From Aeromonas lusitana (GTDB taxonomy: Bacteria; Pseudomonadota; Gammaproteobacteria; Enterobacterales; Aeromonadaceae): a stretch of DNA of 64,000 nt. Both the position numbers and the translations under genes were made by a program. The notes beneath the pieces were generated by a model. That model was not told where the DNA came from. It made no database searches and saw only the letters and a program-made list of their open reading frames with translations. Shown here piece by piece: positions 56,001 to 64,000 of this stretch (position 1 is its first letter; each line of letters begins with the position of its first letter). Location of the stretch: the NCBI RefSeq assembly GCF_002812985.1, contig NZ_PGCP01000018.1, positions 97,740-161,739 of the forward strand, in the 5' to 3' direction.

Positions 56001-56407
56001 AAGTTGGCCATGATCTCGGTCTGGCGGCTATCGAGCTCCGCCAGGCTCATGCTGGCGTATTCGCTCTTGAGCTGCTCCAGGCTCTTGCCCTGGGTCAGGT
56101 TGTCGAGCTTGGTGCCAATCTCCTTCAGCTCGCTTGGGAGCGAGCGCAGTCGCTGTACCTGGGCTTTGCTCTTGGCCTGCTCCTTCTCAATGTTGTCGAG
56201 CAGGCTCAGGGTATCGGTCAGCAGCTTCTGATCGGCTTGTTGGCTGACGGTGAGGGTGTCCGATTTGCCGAGCGCATCGAGCGCCCGCTGGACGTTGGCG
56301 CGTTGCGGCACATCCTGCGCCATGGCTTGCGAAGCGCAGAGTGTGAGGAGTAAACAAAGCAGCGGCAACAGGCTGGCCGAGGCTCTTCTGAACTGTATTG
56401 AGGGCAT
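53087..56407 (-). CDS. mscK: Mechanosensitive channel MscK (KefA)
   Basis: Large potassium-dependent mechanosensitive channel of the inner membrane, opened by hypo-osmotic stress. The 1106 residues match E. coli MscK (1120) better than MscM: for example QRDYQSARLAYEEQ, NPLVQKEQEINHQLSQQLI and LKGNLLLSRILYQ. The signal peptide is followed by a long periplasmic coiled-coil region to about 480, eleven or so membrane helices, and the MscS-like pore and cytoplasmic domain from about 890 (SVGIGFGMQQIVSNFISGIIIL, RPVRIGDTVTIG, RKEVIIPNQQL). It has its own terminator. Confidence 0.95.
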   Translation of the reverse strand: MPSIQFRRASASLLPLLCLLLTLCASQAMAQDVPQRANVQRALDALGKSDTLTVSQQADQKLLTDTLSLLDNIEKEQAKSKAQVQRLRSLPSELKEIGTKLDNLTQGKSLEQLKSEYASMSLAELDSRQTEIMANLQESQEALGSIGSQITSLQTLPERAQVNMSRAYQRSQEIRTRLNSGDSISSAEKMKLNTELALLDLQLANLQKELDNRTSMQDLVVKQRDYQSARLAYEEQKLQALQEQSSAKRLGDTEKAAEQTGELVATEDNPLVQKEQEINHQLSQQLISATANLNSLVQKNLQAKSWLERGTQTERNLNEQVQMLKGNLLLSRILYQLYQQLEAAPSSLVKNLEEQIADLHLAQFELSQQRDQLFQKTQYLDNLIAGSSEPVSEEDKANLAKLIDTRIELLDQLNRQLDSQLTNAISLQLTQQQLSRVYASVEFTLQQHIFWVSSNKPIDGKWLLSWPAQAYKQASDWVLKPDWSKWGEMLLPISLLAFPLLLVGGLLLWKRPTIVARQQKIAKDLGRFRQDSQWHTPRALLYTVLQRLPGTLFILAAGLLLTYCGLLSPKLIFQITLNLALGYLVFSVYLSVMRPGGIGESHFRMPRAELQAKRASMRYLWIPLLPLIMLSTKAVVEPSSLGNDVIGQGLTLVLLGLAGYLVLPISRARVKGEASMLQILTAVALALAPVALMVLAALGYYYTALKLTGRLIESFYLIIIWSLVYRTALRGLELAARRLAYRRAVAKREHKTQEDAEGGEAIEEQPMDLEDVSQQSLRLTRIMLLLVFGVAFYWLWSDLVAVFTYLDSVVLWHKSEGTGANAVLFPVSLSDVLTGLFLFGAALSLARNLPGLLEVLVLSKMRLAQGTAYAFTTMLNYALIGVGSLTALAMLGVQWEKLQWLAAGLSVGIGFGMQQIVSNFISGIIILFERPVRIGDTVTIGTISGTVNKIRIRSTTLTDFDRKEVIIPNQQLMIERLVNWSLSDTVTRVIARVGVAYGSDLELTRKLLMQAAMENSRVLKDPAPIVYFLTFGASTLDHELRFFVSELGDRNPAIDELNRKIDVLFREHGIDIAFNQMDVHIKNQRGDEQRVESRPGLPPPQPGRTS

Positions 56408-56513
56408 AAAACTTCCGGGTTATTACGCAAGATTCGGGAGGCTTCCCACAGGGGGATAAAGCCGCGTGGATTCTAACACCGGCGGTAAACACGAAGCAGG
56501 GGGGAGAGATAAA

Positions 56514-56541
56514 AAAAACGGCGCCCGCAGGCGCCGTTTTA
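56514..56541 (-). terminator. Terminator of pykF
   Basis: AAACGGCGCC (56516-56525) pairs with GGCGCCGTTT (56530-56539) and is followed by a T-run on the minus strand. It is 16 bases beyond the pykF stop. Confidence 0.9.
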
Positions 56542-56556
56542 TCGGTTCAAGACTGA

Positions 56557-57969
56557 TTACAGTACGTGAACGGAGGCGGTGTTGGTGGTACCGCTCGGTA
56601 CCAGAGCACCGGAAACCATGACAACCACGTCACCCTTCAGACCCATGCCGCTGGCCAGGGCCGCTTCTTTACCGATGCGATAGAAATCGTCGGTGGAGGC
56701 GATGCTGTCAACCACGTGAGCAACCACACCCTTGGTCAGGACCAGTTGGGCAGCGGTTTTCTTGTTGGTGGTGATGGCCAGGATCCAGGCTTTCGGGAAG
56801 TACTTGCGGATGGCCTTGGCGGACTTGCCGCCTTCGGTGGCGACCACGATCAGCGGGGCGTCCAGCTTCTCGGAGGTCTCGACGGCACCCTTACAAACGG
56901 CTTCGGTGATGCGCAGCTTGTTGCTGTCGTTGGCAGCAGACAGGTTGGACGGCATCACGGCGTCGGTACGCTCGCAGATGGTGGCCATGATGGTCACGGC
57001 TTCCAGCGGGTACTTACCCTTGGCGGACTCACCGGACAGCATGACTGCATCGGTACCGTCCAGCACGGCGTTCGCCACGTCGCCAGCTTCGGCGCGGGTC
57101 GGACGCGGGTTCTTGATCATGGAATCCAGCATCTGGGTGGCGGTGATGACCACTTTACGTGCCTTGTTGCACTTGGTGATGATCATCTTCTGGGCGAAGA
57201 TCACTTCTTCTACCGGGATTTCCACACCCATGTCGCCACGAGCAACCATGATGCCGTCGGAGACAGCCAGGATGTCGTCGAAGTTGTCCAGGCCTTCCTG
57301 GTTTTCGATCTTGGAGATGATCTGGATGGCTTCGCCACCGTGGGCCTTCAGGTGCTCACGGATTTCCAGAACGTCTTCTTTCTTACGGATGAAGGAAGCA
57401 GCAACGAAATCAACGCCTTGCTCGCAACCGAAGACGAGGTCACGCTTGTCTTTCTCGGCCAGGGCCGGCAGCTTGATGGAGACGCCCGGCAGGTTGACAC
57501 CCTTGTTCTCGCCCAGATCACCGTTGTTCAGCACCTTGCAGATGACTTCACGTTCGGTGATTTCGATGACGTCCAGGCCGATCAGGCCATCGTCAACCAG
57601 GATGCGGTTGCCGACGCGCAGGTCGTTGGCGAAACCGGCATAGGTCACGGCGACCTTGTCTTTGTTGCCAACCAGGGTCTGGTCGGTGGTGAAGGTGAAG
57701 GTCTGGCCGGCGACCAGAGAGACATCGTTGCCACCTTCCAGCTTCATGGTACGGATTTCCGGACCCTTGGTATCGAGCAGAATGGCTGCGTGCTTGCCGG
57801 TCTCGGCCATCACTTCACGCAGGTTGCGGATACGGGTGCCGTGCTCTTCGTAATCACCGTGGGAGAAGTTCAGGCGCATGACGTTCATGCCGGCGTCGAG
57901 CATCTTGCCCAGCATGGCTTTGGATTCGGTCTTGGGACCGATGGTGCAGACGATTTTGGTCTTTTTCAT
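56557..57969 (-). CDS. pykF: Pyruvate kinase I
   Basis: Makes pyruvate and ATP from phosphoenolpyruvate, the last glycolytic step. The ATG at 57969 gives [16 protein letters not shown] and 470 residues, as in E. coli PykF; a second ATG four codons earlier (57981) is also possible, and neither has a strong ribosome site. Family motifs are [45 protein letters not shown] (Lys of the active site) and [25 protein letters not shown]. PykF-type enzymes are activated by fructose 1,6-bisphosphate. Confidence 0.97.
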   Translation of the reverse strand: MKKTKIVCTIGPKTESKAMLGKMLDAGMNVMRLNFSHGDYEEHGTRIRNLREVMAETGKHAAILLDTKGPEIRTMKLEGGNDVSLVAGQTFTFTTDQTLVGNKDKVAVTYAGFANDLRVGNRILVDDGLIGLDVIEITEREVICKVLNNGDLGENKGVNLPGVSIKLPALAEKDKRDLVFGCEQGVDFVAASFIRKKEDVLEIREHLKAHGGEAIQIISKIENQEGLDNFDDILAVSDGIMVARGDMGVEIPVEEVIFAQKMIITKCNKARKVVITATQMLDSMIKNPRPTRAEAGDVANAVLDGTDAVMLSGESAKGKYPLEAVTIMATICERTDAVMPSNLSAANDSNKLRITEAVCKGAVETSEKLDAPLIVVATEGGKSAKAIRKYFPKAWILAITTNKKTAAQLVLTKGVVAHVVDSIASTDDFYRIGKEAALASGMGLKGDVVVMVSGALVPSGTTNTASVHVL

Positions 57970-58361
57970 GTCAGTCTTCATGGTTAAGGAGTTTCCGTCG
58001 TGCAATATACACCAGTTTTTGGATACTTTTTATGATCCAGAAACAACGTTTTGGGCTAAAACCGCCTCAATTTACAAGATAACGTTTTCGCTCACTGTTG
58101 ATTTTAGGGGCTAAAATAATTGCCTCCCCCGATACCAGCTCATTCGGTACCCATTCTGTCGGGTCACTGGGACCCAGATCGTATGTTGTTAAATAACAAG
58201 CAGTTGACAAAGGGCTCAATGAGGGGGTAAAAGCTGGGCTGCCGAGTCGCCCCCAAGTGTAGCCAGTGTGCGGGGCGCCGTGGGTTATTGGCCGAGATGG
58301 CTGCCCATGCCGTCCATGCCGCCCATACCGATAGTGCAGCCCGAGTGAGTATGGATGGAAA
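57970..58361. promoter_or_regulatory. pykF upstream region
   Basis: Noncoding region between pykF and the terminator of roxA. It is AT-rich in 58010-58110 and GC-rich beyond 58220. It should hold the pykF promoter. I found no site good enough for Cra or CRP. A tiny Met/Gly-rich frame near 58284-58325 (minus) is considered chance. Confidence 0.4.
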
Positions 58362-58400
58362 CAAAAAAGCGCCGCTGGATTCAGCGGCGCTTCTCTTTTT
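58362..58400 (-). terminator. Terminator of roxA
   Basis: AAGCGCCGCTG (58367-58377) pairs with CAGCGGCGCTT (58382-58392). Read on the minus strand, TTTTTTG follows. It is 41 bases after the roxA stop. Confidence 0.85.
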
Positions 58401-58433
58401 ATTGCATCTGGTGCGGATTCTGGCGAGCGGGCG

Positions 58434-59564
58434 TTAGCCGAAGAACCAGTAACCGCGGTTGACCAGTCGGGTCAGCAGCTGCAAGAAGCCGGCCTGATCG
58501 GCGAGCTCCACCATGTCGGCCTGGGTGACCATGTCCTTGTCACACAAGAGGGAAATGGCGGCCGCATCTTCACTTTGCAGGGTCCAGGCTTCGCCGTCGA
58601 TGTAGCACTGCTGGTTGTCGCCGCTGAACCAGACGGAGCGCAGGCCCGGCACCTTGATGGCGGGCTCGCCCTGGGTCAGCAGGTCGGCGATTTCCTCGGC
58701 GCTGTAATCCGGCTCGACCGGATTCACGTCCAGATCGTGCTTGGCCTCGGAGATCATGGTGCCGAACCACTCCTTGAACAGGGTCTCGTCGTCCAGGGCC
58801 TGTTGCATCAACTCCCGCAGGCGGTGCAGCTCGTGGGGCTGGATCTCGCCGTGGCGGGTGCGGGGCTTGAGATCTGCATCGCCGTAACGCTCGGTGCGCA
58901 CCTCGTTGTCGATCAGATGATCGGCAAACGAAGAGATAAGCGCCTTGGCGTCCGGGGCGCGGAAGCCCACGGAGAAGTTCAGGGACGGCTCGATGGCATA
59001 GCCCTCGTGGGGGAATCCGGGCGGGATGTAGAGGATGTCGCCCGGCTCCATGATGACGTCGATGATCGCCTCGAACGGCTCGCAGTGCAGCAGGGCGGCG
59101 TGGGCCGCGAATTCATTGAGCGGCTTGGCATCGCCGACGCGCCAGTGGCGCTTGCCCTGGCCCTGGGTGATGAAGACGTCGTAGTTGTCGATGTGGGGGC
59201 CGACGCCGCCGTGGGGAGTGGAGAAGCTCACCATCACATCGTCAAAGCGCCAGCCTGGGATGAACTGGAACGGCAGCGCCAGTTCGTGTACTTCCGGGGC
59301 CCAGTGGTTGCAGGCCTGCACCAGCACGGTCCAGTTCTCTTCTCCCAGGTGATCGTAGGATTCGAAGGGGCCGTGGACCGCTTCCCACTTGTTGTTGAAG
59401 CGGGTGACCAGGCGAGATTCAATCACCTCTTCCATGGCCAGACCCGCCAGCTCGTCCGGGCTGATGGGATCCTGGAAGTCCTTGAAGCCGCCCTTGATGA
59501 GCAGCGGGCGCTTCTGCCAGTGATGCTCGAGGAAGTGAGCGATATCCAGATTGAGTTCGTACAT
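58434..59564 (-). CDS. roxA: Ribosomal protein L16 arginine hydroxylase (RoxA/YcfD)
   Basis: JmjC/cupin-type 2-oxoglutarate and iron-dependent oxygenase that hydroxylates an arginine of ribosomal protein L16. The ATG at 59564 (MYELNLDIAHFLEHHWQKRPLL) gives 376 residues, matching E. coli YcfD. Iron ligands are His124 and Asp126 in PHIDNYDVF and His186 in PPGFPHEGY, the same spacing as in E. coli. It follows purB on the same strand, in an order like E. coli except that phoP and phoQ, which lie there between the two, are absent. Confidence 0.95.
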   Translation of the reverse strand: MYELNLDIAHFLEHHWQKRPLLIKGGFKDFQDPISPDELAGLAMEEVIESRLVTRFNNKWEAVHGPFESYDHLGEENWTVLVQACNHWAPEVHELALPFQFIPGWRFDDVMVSFSTPHGGVGPHIDNYDVFITQGQGKRHWRVGDAKPLNEFAAHAALLHCEPFEAIIDVIMEPGDILYIPPGFPHEGYAIEPSLNFSVGFRAPDAKALISSFADHLIDNEVRTERYGDADLKPRTRHGEIQPHELHRLRELMQQALDDETLFKEWFGTMISEAKHDLDVNPVEPDYSAEEIADLLTQGEPAIKVPGLRSVWFSGDNQQCYIDGEAWTLQSEDAAAISLLCDKDMVTQADMVELADQAGFLQLLTRLVNRGYWFFG

Positions 59565-59667
59565 GGTGCTTCTCGTATCTTGTGAGAGATCTTGCCCAAA
59601 TCGGGTTTGGGCAAGGGCTCTGGTATGGCCCAATAACAGCTGATGTCATTGAATGGGCCAGAATCAA

Positions 59668-59695
59668 CAAGGGCCCCGCCATGGCAGGGCCCTTG
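59668..59695 (-). terminator. Hairpin after purB
   Basis: CAAGGGCCC (59668-59676) pairs with GGGCCCTTG (59687-59695). It lies 18 bases beyond the purB stop. The T-run on the minus strand is short, so it may be leaky and let roxA be read from purB. Confidence 0.5.
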
Positions 59696-59713
59696 TCCTG
59701 TCGGGTTAACCGC

Positions 59714-61111
<1,398 letters not shown>

Positions 61112-61257
61112 TTAGCACTCTGCCCACGATCTTGCTGCGATGCCGTGATCAAGGCTCATACACTGCGCGGAATCCTCATTTATCGACATAAACTCCGGTT
61201 CCTGCGCGGTTTTTCACCTTGCTGACGACCTCTCGCGACAGGTCGTGCGCCGATTTT

Positions 61258-61869
61258 TTAAAAACGTTTGGCCAGTTCCACCATCTTCTTGCGAGCGAAG
61301 ATGATCTGGGTGCGGCTGCCGCCAAGCTGGCGCCACAGCACCACGGCGCGGATCCCTGCCAGCAGCAGGGCACGCACCTTGTGCTGCACCAGGGGCTGCT
61401 GCAGGAACAGCGGGGTACCCGCCACCTGGATCCTGGGGCCAATCGGGCTGATGAGATCGCTGTAGATGCTCGCCATGTTGGCCAGGATCTGCTCGTCGAG
61501 CAGATCGAAATGCTGTTGCTGGCGACCGATCTGGCTGATCCGCTCCCCCAGCATGTTGAGGATGTCCTTGCGCTTGGCGAGCTTGCGCTCCAGCGCGATC
61601 AGGCTCACCACGTAACGGGTCAGCTCGGCGTTTTTCTGGCTGCCGTCGGCGCCGAGTTGCTCCACCAGAGCGCGGTAGCCGTCGCGAATGGCGAGGTGGC
61701 TGCCGAACACTTCCAGCGGCTGCTTGGGATTGGTCACCAGCACGCTTTGCAGACTCTCGCGCAGGGAGGCCTCGTCGCAGGTGCCGTCACGGGCCACCTT
61801 CTGCACCAGGTAGGCCGCCTGGCAGATGCCGGCAAAGGCCATTGTTCTGTCTTGGAATTTGTCGCTCAC
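61258..61869 (-). CDS. hflD: High frequency lysogenization protein HflD
   Basis: HflD (YcfC) is a small membrane-associated protein that in E. coli binds the lambda CII activator and promotes lysis over lysogeny; its general cell role is uncertain. The 203 residues match the family: [20 protein letters not shown] at the N-terminus, [14 protein letters not shown] in the middle and [32 protein letters not shown] at the end. It lies between mnmA and purB, as in E. coli. Confidence 0.95.
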   Translation of the reverse strand: MSDKFQDRTMAFAGICQAAYLVQKVARDGTCDEASLRESLQSVLVTNPKQPLEVFGSHLAIRDGYRALVEQLGADGSQKNAELTRYVVSLIALERKLAKRKDILNMLGERISQIGRQQQHFDLLDEQILANMASIYSDLISPIGPRIQVAGTPLFLQQPLVQHKVRALLLAGIRAVVLWRQLGGSRTQIIFARKKMVELAKRF

Positions 61870-61964
61870 GTTCGCGGCCTTCTGTTAATTATTCAAAACA
61901 CATTCAAGCCCGCTGGCCGAATGGGGTCTGCAAAGGGCCGCGCGTTGCGGCCCTCCTTGTTTAG

Positions 61965-63071
61965 TTATACCGGGTGGCTGAAGCGCTGCTCTATGATGCC
62001 GCCGCCCAGGCACTCTTCCCCGTCGTAGAAGACGGCGGACTGGCCCGGCGTCACCGCAGCCTGTTTCTCGTCGAAGATGACCCGGATGGTCTCATCGTCG
62101 ATGGGCTGGATCAGGCAAGGAATGTCTTCCTGGCGGTAGCGGGTCTTGACGGTGCAGCGGCGCGGCGCGCGAATGGGGGTGCGATCCACCCAGTGCAATT
62201 GGCTCGCGATCAGGCCGTCGGAGTAGAGACGGGGATGCTCCCCTTGCGCGACGATCAGGGTGTTGCGCTCCACCTCTTTATCAACCACGTACCAGGCCTC
62301 TTCGGTGGCGTCTTTGCGACCGCCGATGCCGAGGCCCTTGCGCTGACCCAGGGTGTGATACATCAGGCCCTGGTGCTCGCCGATGACCTTGCCATCCACG
62401 GTTTCGATGGGGCCGGGCTGGGCGGGCAGGAATTTCGCGAGGAAGTCCTTGAACTTGCGTTCACCGATGAAGCAGATGCCGGTGGAGTCTTTCTTCTTGG
62501 CGGTGATGAGATCGAGCTGCTCGGCGATGCGGCGCACCTCCGGCTTCTCCAGATCCCCGACCGGGAACAGGCTCTGACCCACCTGAGCTTCGCTCAAGGT
62601 GTAGAGGAAGTAGCTCTGATCCTTGTTGCCATCGAGACCGCGCAGCAGGCGCGGGCGGCCCGTGCTGTCGTCACGGCGCACATAGTGGCCGGTGGCTATG
62701 TAGGTGGCACCCAGCTCTTCGGCGGCAAACTCCAGGAACGCCTTGAACTTGATCTCCTTGTTGCACAGGATATCCGGGTTCGGGGTGCGCCCCGCCTTGT
62801 ACTCCTCGAGGAAATGCTCGAACACATTGTCCCAGTACTCGGCGGCGAAGTTGATGGTGTGCAGCTTCATGCCCAGTTTGTCGCAGACGGCTTGGGCGTC
62901 AGCCAAATCCTGGGAGGCAGAGCAATACTCGTCCGTGTCGTCTTCTTCCCAGTTCTTCATGAACAAGCCTTCGACCTGATAGCCCTGCTGCTGGAGCAGG
63001 TAGGCCGAGACGGAAGAGTCCACACCGCCGGACATGCCGACGATCACCTTGATTTGGCTGTTGTCTGTCAT
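61965..63071 (-). CDS. mnmA: tRNA-specific 2-thiouridylase MnmA
   Basis: Adds sulfur to U34 of Lys, Glu and Gln tRNAs, using the Tus relay. The 368 residues have the PP-loop [16 protein letters not shown] near 11-26 for ATP. The two catalytic cysteines, Cys103 in [10 protein letters not shown] and Cys200 in [12 protein letters not shown], match E. coli Cys102 and Cys199. Start [11 protein letters not shown] is standard. Order nudJ-mnmA-hflD-purB is conserved. Confidence 0.97.
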   Translation of the reverse strand: MTDNSQIKVIVGMSGGVDSSVSAYLLQQQGYQVEGLFMKNWEEDDTDEYCSASQDLADAQAVCDKLGMKLHTINFAAEYWDNVFEHFLEEYKAGRTPNPDILCNKEIKFKAFLEFAAEELGATYIATGHYVRRDDSTGRPRLLRGLDGNKDQSYFLYTLSEAQVGQSLFPVGDLEKPEVRRIAEQLDLITAKKKDSTGICFIGERKFKDFLAKFLPAQPGPIETVDGKVIGEHQGLMYHTLGQRKGLGIGGRKDATEEAWYVVDKEVERNTLIVAQGEHPRLYSDGLIASQLHWVDRTPIRAPRRCTVKTRYRQEDIPCLIQPIDDETIRVIFDEKQAAVTPGQSAVFYDGEECLGGGIIEQRFSHPV

Positions 63072-63228
63072 TAGTCGAAGTTACCAGTTCGTTTAAACGG
63101 GGCGTATTCTATCAGAATTTCGCGCCCCCGGTCACATATCCATGCCAGCGTCCCGTAGCGGGTTGTTGTGGCAGGAAATCGTTTTTCTCTCGTCCCATCC
63201 GCCGAGGCTAAATCGGTGCCAAATGGCC

Positions 63229-63696
63229 TTAAATAAAGGCTTTGAGTGCCGATAGGGGCAGGCGAGTGCCCCCCAGATAATCCTGGATGCACTGCCACAC
63301 CAGGGGGCTTCGCAAGGACGGTTTGCACTCGGCAATCTCGTCCAGGGTGAGCCAGTGGCAGGCGAGTACATCCCCATCGGGATCCTCTGGATGGTGCTGA
63401 CCCGGCGCCTTTTCAAGGTCGAAGATGACGGCGGTGCGCACGAAAGTGTCCTCGCTGTCCGCCGGCTTGAACAGATAGGTGCCAAGCCAGGCGCTCGGCA
63501 CGGCGCTCAACCCCGTCTCCTCTTTCAGCTCGCGGCAGGCGGCTTCAATCAGGTTCTCGCCAGGTTCCACATGGCCGGCGGGCTGGTTGAAGCGGCGCTG
63601 GCCCGCGATCTCTTCCTCCACCAGCAGGAAGCGACCCTGCCAGTGCACCAGGGCGGCCACCGTCAATCTGGCTTGTAGGGGCGGGTGATCAATCAT
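63229..63696 (-). CDS. nudJ: Phosphatase NudJ (Nudix hydrolase)
   Basis: Nudix hydrolase that acts on HMP-pyrophosphate and nucleoside tri- and diphosphates in E. coli (YmfB). The 155 residues contain the Nudix box at 41-63, GHVEPGENLIEAACRELKEE and TGL, with the metal-binding REXXEE pattern. The start MIDHPPLQARLTVAALVHW has AAGGAG ahead. It lies 157 bases before mnmA, the E. coli order, and 26 bases after the partial gene upstream. Confidence 0.93.
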   Translation of the reverse strand: MIDHPPLQARLTVAALVHWQGRFLLVEEEIAGQRRFNQPAGHVEPGENLIEAACRELKEETGLSAVPSAWLGTYLFKPADSEDTFVRTAVIFDLEKAPGQHHPEDPDGDVLACHWLTLDEIAECKPSLRSPLVWQCIQDYLGGTRLPLSALKAFI

Positions 63697-63722
63697 AAGG
63701 ACTCCTTGTCGCTTGCTGTTAT

Positions 63723-64000
63723 TCAGGACTGGCCGTTGCCGTTGCGGGCCGGACGACGGGCAGTGCCACGTCCCGGGCTGCGGGGTTTGCCGTCCGTTGG
63801 TTTGGCGGGATGGGATGAAGCGAGGCCGCGTTCGGCGCCATGAGGCCTGCCATTTGGCGTTGCGCCAGCAGCATCTCTCGCTGCTCGTGGCCTGTTTTGA
63901 TTGCGTAAATTATCGCTAAATTGATTGCTTGCAGTGGATTTCACTGCCCGATCCTGCGCTCCCTGACCATCCCGGCGAGCCGTATTGGCACTGTCTCTTA
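63723..64000 (-). CDS. C-terminal tail of a gene, probably pseudouridine synthase RluE (partial)
   Basis: The minus-strand frame is open from the window edge to a TGA at 63723-63725, about 91 codons. The visible part is a low-complexity tail rich in Arg, Ala, Gly, Asn and Pro (for example PRSPGRGTARRPARNGNGQS at the end), which looks disordered and RNA-binding. The catalytic domain is outside the window. RluE is proposed because rluE precedes nudJ in E. coli and such basic tails occur on RluB/RluE/RluF-type enzymes; no catalytic motif is seen here to prove it. Confidence 0.5.
   Translation of the reverse strand, partial: RDSANTARRDGQGAQDRAVKSTASNQFSDNLRNQNRPRAARDAAGATPNGRPHGAERGLASSHPAKPTDGKPRSPGRGTARRPARNGNGQS

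Noticed and set aside
58284..58325. Met/Gly-rich mini-frame on the minus strand near pykF
   Set aside because: Only 13 codons, no ribosome site; its upstream extension runs through the roxA terminator.
61934..61954. Hairpin between mnmA and hflD as a terminator
   Set aside because: An 8-bp stem exists, but only two T follow on the minus strand; the genes are probably co-transcribed.

Overview
The window is a 64-kb piece of a GC-rich gammaproteobacterial chromosome. Protein similarity and gene order point to Aeromonas or a close relative. The evidence is a set of enterobacteria-like neighbourhoods: arcA, lasT, thrLABC; rluE(?), nudJ, mnmA, hflD, purB, roxA; trmO near rcsF; cydD, cydC; ptsH, ptsI, crr. 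They are mixed with genes typical of aquatic gammaproteobacteria. No rRNA, CRISPR array, integrase or complete insertion sequence was seen.

Layout. 1-12 kb: the end of sbcC, the general PTS operon, cysK, a MoxR/VWA pair, a KAS III-like enzyme, trmO, an epimerase-like gene, a DUF488 gene and rcsF. 12-27 kb: cydDC, two different tRNA-Gly genes, arcA, a run of small genes (DUF3293, RraA-like, outer-membrane protein, META lipoprotein), aceK, lasT, and the threonine operon with a complete leader peptide and attenuator. 27-36.5 kb: an NTF2-like protein, an exported protein, an ABC-F ATPase, a transposase remnant, a strikingly AT-rich 2.9-kb gene for a SEFIR/TIR-NACHT protein, and a BetT-like transporter. 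36.8-40.1 kb: a three-repeat PsiF protein and a complete bufferin-type RiPP operon (precursor, MNIO enzyme, DUF2063 partner, DoxX protein). 40-53 kb: a GNAT enzyme, a soluble PAS-PAS chemoreceptor, a DUF3332 lipoprotein, YeeA, mobA/mobB with an unusual C-terminal extension, TMEM175, malic enzyme, uraA with a duplicated 3' end, a dienelactone hydrolase-like protein, a SYLF lipoprotein and 6-phosphogluconolactonase. 53-64 kb, all minus strand: mscK, pykF, roxA, purB, hflD, mnmA, nudJ and the tail of a gene that is probably rluE.

How the genes work together. Much of the window is central metabolism and its redox control: PTS sugar uptake, pyruvate kinase, malic enzyme, lactonase, AceK, ArcA, and CydDC for cytochrome bd assembly. 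Biosynthesis is represented by threonine, cysteine, purine and molybdenum cofactor genes, and RNA modification by trmO, mnmA and lasT. The accessory content is concentrated at 28-40 kb. The best candidate for a little-described system is the SEFIR-NACHT gene at 31150-34026. It looks like a horizontally acquired single-gene STAND-type defence protein, with a roughly 180-residue central region I could not assign and a C-terminal pentapeptide-like stretch. The bufferin operon is the second candidate. Smaller curiosities are a MobB protein carrying only MoeA domain IV, a silent-difference duplicate of the uraA 3' end, and possible leader structures upstream of the ABC-F and uraA genes.
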